In this document: positions 61,622 through 64,000 of the stretch, piece by piece | How the letters are laid out: every line of letters begins with the position of its first letter | Position numbering within the stretch: position 1 is the stretch's first letter | Origin: Erythrobacter sp. | GTDB taxonomy: Bacteria; Pseudomonadota; Alphaproteobacteria; Sphingomonadales; Sphingomonadaceae | Reading direction: 5' to 3' | DNA length: 64,000 nt | Assembly: GCA_025698865.1 (NCBI GenBank) | Contig: JAILWQ010000003.1 | Location: 434,001-498,000, forward strand | Notes under the pieces: model-generated | Databases searched by the model: none | What the model was told of the DNA's origin: nothing | The model's input: the letters and a program-made list of their open reading frames with translations, nothing else | Position numbers and translations under genes: made by a program

Positions 61622-63331
61622 ATGCTGTTCGACGACCGCCTTGCCACTGTCTTGCGTCACCGTGCCGGTGGCGAGCTGGCGGCGCGTACCCAGTACAGGC
61701 AGCTGCTCGACCTGCTTGGCCAGGCGGAAAGCGGGGCGGACGAAGGGCTGGTTGCAGCCGCATTCCTCCGTCTTGACGCTCTGGCCAGAACCATTCCCGC
61801 CCCGGAACGCGCGCGCTTGGTTCACGATGCGGCGCCGCGGATCCGGATGCCCGACCTCGTCGCCCAGCTGGCGGAGGAAGAGCCCGACATCGCCATCGCC
61901 GCGCTTTCCGGCGCGCGTCTGTCCGATGGCGAGTGGAAGGACCTGATCCCCGCACTTCCCGTTCGTGCACGCGGGTTCCTTCGCTACCGCCGCGATCTGC
62001 CGCCGGGGGCGGTGCAACTGCTCGACCGCCTCGGCGTGAGCGATCGCGGGTTGCCGGAGCCGGAACGGCAGGAGCCTGCCGAAGCGACGGTCCCGCCCGC
62101 GCCCCAGGAAGCGCCCGTGAGCCGGGCCGAACGCGAAAAGCACGCACCCCGCCCGCTTCCTGCCGAAAAGAGAAGCGACGGCGTGAGCATCGGCGCTCTT
62201 GTCGAGCGGATCGAAGCCTACACCAGAGCGCGGGAGTCCGGACACCCGGCGGCCGCATCGCCGCGCCGGGGGGAGACCCAGACCGCGGCCCCGCGCCGGG
62301 CGATCACCTCTTTTTGCGCCGGGCTCGACAGCAAGGGCCGTTTTGAGATCGCCGATGCCGGCGTCGCGCCGATGGTGGTCGGGCTCGAAATCGCCATTGC
62401 GAATGACGGGATCACGCCCCGCGATGCCTTCGCGGTCGCGTTCCACAATCGCCAACCGGTGCGGAGTGCGACGATCGAGCTGGCCGGCGCCCCTGCCATC
62501 GCGGGAAGCTGGCTGATCGACGCGACCCCGCGCTTCGACCGCCTCGACGGGCGCTTTCTCGGCTACGCTGCCCGCCTGCGCCGACCGACCGCCGAAAGCG
62601 CCGCCGACCGCGCCGAAAGCGCTGCGGATCGGATCCGCCAGCTGCTCCACGAATTGCGCACGCCGGTAAACGCGATCCAGGGGTTTGCCGAGGTCATCCA
62701 GCAGCAGCTGTTCGGGTCGACCCCGCACGAATACCGCGCGCTGGCTGCGGCGATCGCGGGCGATGCCGCGCGGATGCTGGCCGGCTTCGACGAGCTCGAC
62801 CGCCTCGCCAAGCTGGAAAGCGCCGCGCAGGATATCGAGACCGGCGAATGCGATTTCGCCGCCATCGCCCGCCAGCAGGTGGACCAGTTGCAGAACGTGC
62901 TCTCGGCGCGCGTCGCGCAGTTCGCGGCTCGCTGGCCCGCCACCCCTGCATTGCTGTCCGTATCCGAAGGGGAGGCGCAGGTCCTCGCCTGGCGGATCCT
63001 CGCGACGCTCGCCTCGGCGACGGGCGCCGGAGAAACGCTCGATCTCGCGCTAGAAGCCGCGGGCGACGCACTGGAAATGCGCTGCGACCTGCCGTCCACT
63101 CTCGCCGGCACGAAGAACATCTTCTCGACCGAGACCCGGCCCGTCGGCGGTGCAGTCAGTGCAGGCATCTTCGGCGCCGGATTTGCGCTCCGCCTCGCCC
63201 GCGCGGAAGCGCGCGCGGCCGGTGGCGATCTGGTCCGGGAGGCCGACCGCCTGCTGCTCACCCTGCCCCTCTTGACCGCGTCCGAGGCCGATCCTAGCCA
63301 CCTGCGGGAGCCGGACCGGGCCCGGAGCTGA
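61622..63331 (+). CDS. Histidine kinase-like protein with degenerate ATPase domain
   Basis: Soluble protein of 569 residues. An N-terminal helical region (about 1-150) precedes a Pro-rich linker, a PAS-like segment (about 228-320) and a HisKA dimerisation helix with a normal phospho-acceptor histidine (L-L-H-E-L-R-T-P-V-N-A-I near residue 342). In the HATPase region the N-box asparagines are missing (R-I-L-A-T-L-A-S-A) and no D-x-G-x-G box is seen; only a G2-like F-G-A-G-F-A-L-R-L remains. It may act as a phosphatase or scaffold instead of a kinase. It is 19 bases before a polysaccharide deacetylase gene on the same strand. Confidence 0.8.
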   Translation: MLFDDRLATVLRHRAGGELAARTQYRQLLDLLGQAESGADEGLVAAAFLRLDALARTIPAPERARLVHDAAPRIRMPDLVAQLAEEEPDIAIAALSGARLSDGEWKDLIPALPVRARGFLRYRRDLPPGAVQLLDRLGVSDRGLPEPERQEPAEATVPPAPQEAPVSRAEREKHAPRPLPAEKRSDGVSIGALVERIEAYTRARESGHPAAASPRRGETQTAAPRRAITSFCAGLDSKGRFEIADAGVAPMVVGLEIAIANDGITPRDAFAVAFHNRQPVRSATIELAGAPAIAGSWLIDATPRFDRLDGRFLGYAARLRRPTAESAADRAESAADRIRQLLHELRTPVNAIQGFAEVIQQQLFGSTPHEYRALAAAIAGDAARMLAGFDELDRLAKLESAAQDIETGECDFAAIARQQVDQLQNVLSARVAQFAARWPATPALLSVSEGEAQVLAWRILATLASATGAGETLDLALEAAGDALEMRCDLPSTLAGTKNIFSTETRPVGGAVSAGIFGAGFALRLARAEARAAGGDLVREADRLLLTLPLLTASEADPSHLREPDRARS

Positions 63332-63350
63332 ACCGACCGCTTCCGGCGTG

Positions 63351-64000
63351 ATGCAAAGGGGGACTCGCATCGCCGATCACGACATGCTCGTCCCGCCGGC
63401 AAGCGGGCAGAAGGCGGCGTTTTCGAAGGGATTCGGCCAGCGCGCCCTGCTGACCGTCGATACCGAGGAAGAATTCGACTGGTCTGGCGATTTCCACGCC
63501 TTCGACTACGATCTAGGGCACATCCGCCGGCTCGCCAAGTTTCAGGAATTCTGCGAGAATATCGGCGTGGTCCCGGTCTACCTGATGGACTGGCCAGTCG
63601 CCAATTCGAAGCTGGCGGTGGAGATCATCGGCGATGCAGCCCGGCGCGAGAAAGCCGAGATCGGCATCCAGCTCCACCCCTGGGTCAACCCGCCGCATCG
63701 CGAGGAAGTCAGCGCCTTCACGAGCTATGCCGGCAATCTGCCGCCGGACCTCGTGCGCGAGAAGTTCCTGCGCCTGCGCGATGTCATCGCCCAGAACTTC
63801 GGCTGCATGCCGCAAATCTACCGCGCCGGCCGCTACGGGCTGGGACGACATTCCGCGCGGATGCTCGCGGAGGCAGGAATCGCGGTCGATTCCTCCGTCC
63901 GCAGCCTCTACGATTATAGCAAGGGGCATGGCCCGGATTACAGCGCGCACCCGGTGTGGCCCTATTGGGTCGGCGAGGAGCGGCGCTTGCTGGAACTGCC
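63351..64000 (+). CDS. Polysaccharide deacetylase family protein (3' end outside window)
   Basis: An open frame without a stop runs from ATG 63351 (or GTG 63348) to the window end, 216 codons. It contains L-L-T-V-D-T-E-E-E-F-D-W near residue 33, where the catalytic Asp of NodB-type deacetylases is expected. I-G-I-Q-L-H-P-W-V-N-P near 100 carries the metal histidine, and F-R-A-G-R-Y-like Y-R-A-G-R-Y-G follows near 158. No signal peptide is seen at the chosen start. It probably modifies a surface polysaccharide together with the glycosyltransferases upstream. Confidence 0.8.
   Translation, partial: MQRGTRIADHDMLVPPASGQKAAFSKGFGQRALLTVDTEEEFDWSGDFHAFDYDLGHIRRLAKFQEFCENIGVVPVYLMDWPVANSKLAVEIIGDAARREKAEIGIQLHPWVNPPHREEVSAFTSYAGNLPPDLVREKFLRLRDVIAQNFGCMPQIYRAGRYGLGRHSARMLAEAGIAVDSSVRSLYDYSKGHGPDYSAHPVWPYWVGEERRLLEL

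Overview
The window is a 64 kb chromosomal core segment from a GC-rich alphaproteobacterium, most probably a Sphingomonadales member of the Erythrobacter/Sphingomonas type. This rests on gene families and order rather than on any database search. Supporting points are the bamA-skp-fabZ block without lpxD or lpxA (sphingomonads make glycosphingolipids instead of LPS), an alphaproteobacterial GAAC-N7-GAAC LexA box, an NDUFS4-type complex I subunit, a GTA-type holin, and a tRNA-His that keeps the canonical G-1:C73 pair. Coding density is very high. Many neighbouring genes overlap by 1 or 4 bases (ATGA, GTGA, TGATG), which suggests translational coupling. I saw no insertion sequence, CRISPR array, rRNA operon or intact prophage.

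Layout. 1-3579 (+): dapF (5' end cut by the window), mtaB, ftsY and a YciB/IspZ-type septation protein, all coupled. 3602-6402 (-): a GDT1/UPF0016 manganese exporter behind a yybP-ykoY riboswitch, then the potassium transporter kup. 6532-11442 (-): the cytochrome c maturation operon ccmC-D-E-F-G-H-I. 11505-14226: leucine dehydrogenase, tRNA-His, a prolyl-hydroxylase-like oxygenase, an SMR pump and rpmE. 14335-26875 (-): a long translation and envelope cluster, rpsB-tsf, a porin, pyrH-frr-uppS-cdsA-dxr-rseP-bamA-skp-fabZ. 27097-27478 (+): a LexA-type promoter in front of a small membrane-protein gene. 27426-30229 (-): pssA, psd and a KAS III-like synthase. 30387-31438 (+): tRNA-Tyr and an rRNA methyltransferase. 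31512-34433 (-): hupB and lon. 34535-35116 (+): a ccdAB toxin-antitoxin module.

35121-42862 (-): a class II aldolase family protein, a second 2OG oxygenase, ybaB, dnaX, SRP RNA, the NDUFS4-like protein, hrpB and a polyprenyl diphosphate synthase. 42928-43227 (+): chorismate mutase. 43240-46400 (-): a Tyr/Arg-rich lipoprotein, a PhoQ/PhoP-like two-component system and a PepSY-like protein; two promoters here share one 11-bp-period direct repeat. 46497-50270: a SIMPL protein, a Uup-type ABC-F protein, an Fe-S uracil-DNA glycosylase and a GST. 50343-52674: a divergent DUF6456/XRE pair and a glycosyltransferase. 52698-55647 (-): secF, secD, yajC. 55858-58836 (+): tRNA-Pro, an orphan GTA-type holin, aroQ, accB and accC. 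58863-64000: glycosyltransferases, an Lrp regulator, a kinase-like protein with a degenerate ATP-binding domain, and a polysaccharide deacetylase cut by the window end, which together look like the edge of a surface-polysaccharide locus.

Most genes are housekeeping. The parts that repay attention are regulatory: the manganese riboswitch with two mutually exclusive leader hairpins, the LexA box over the promoter of a 83-residue membrane protein, the shared TGAAC-N6-TGAA box around the two-component system, and the palindrome at the start of ccdA.
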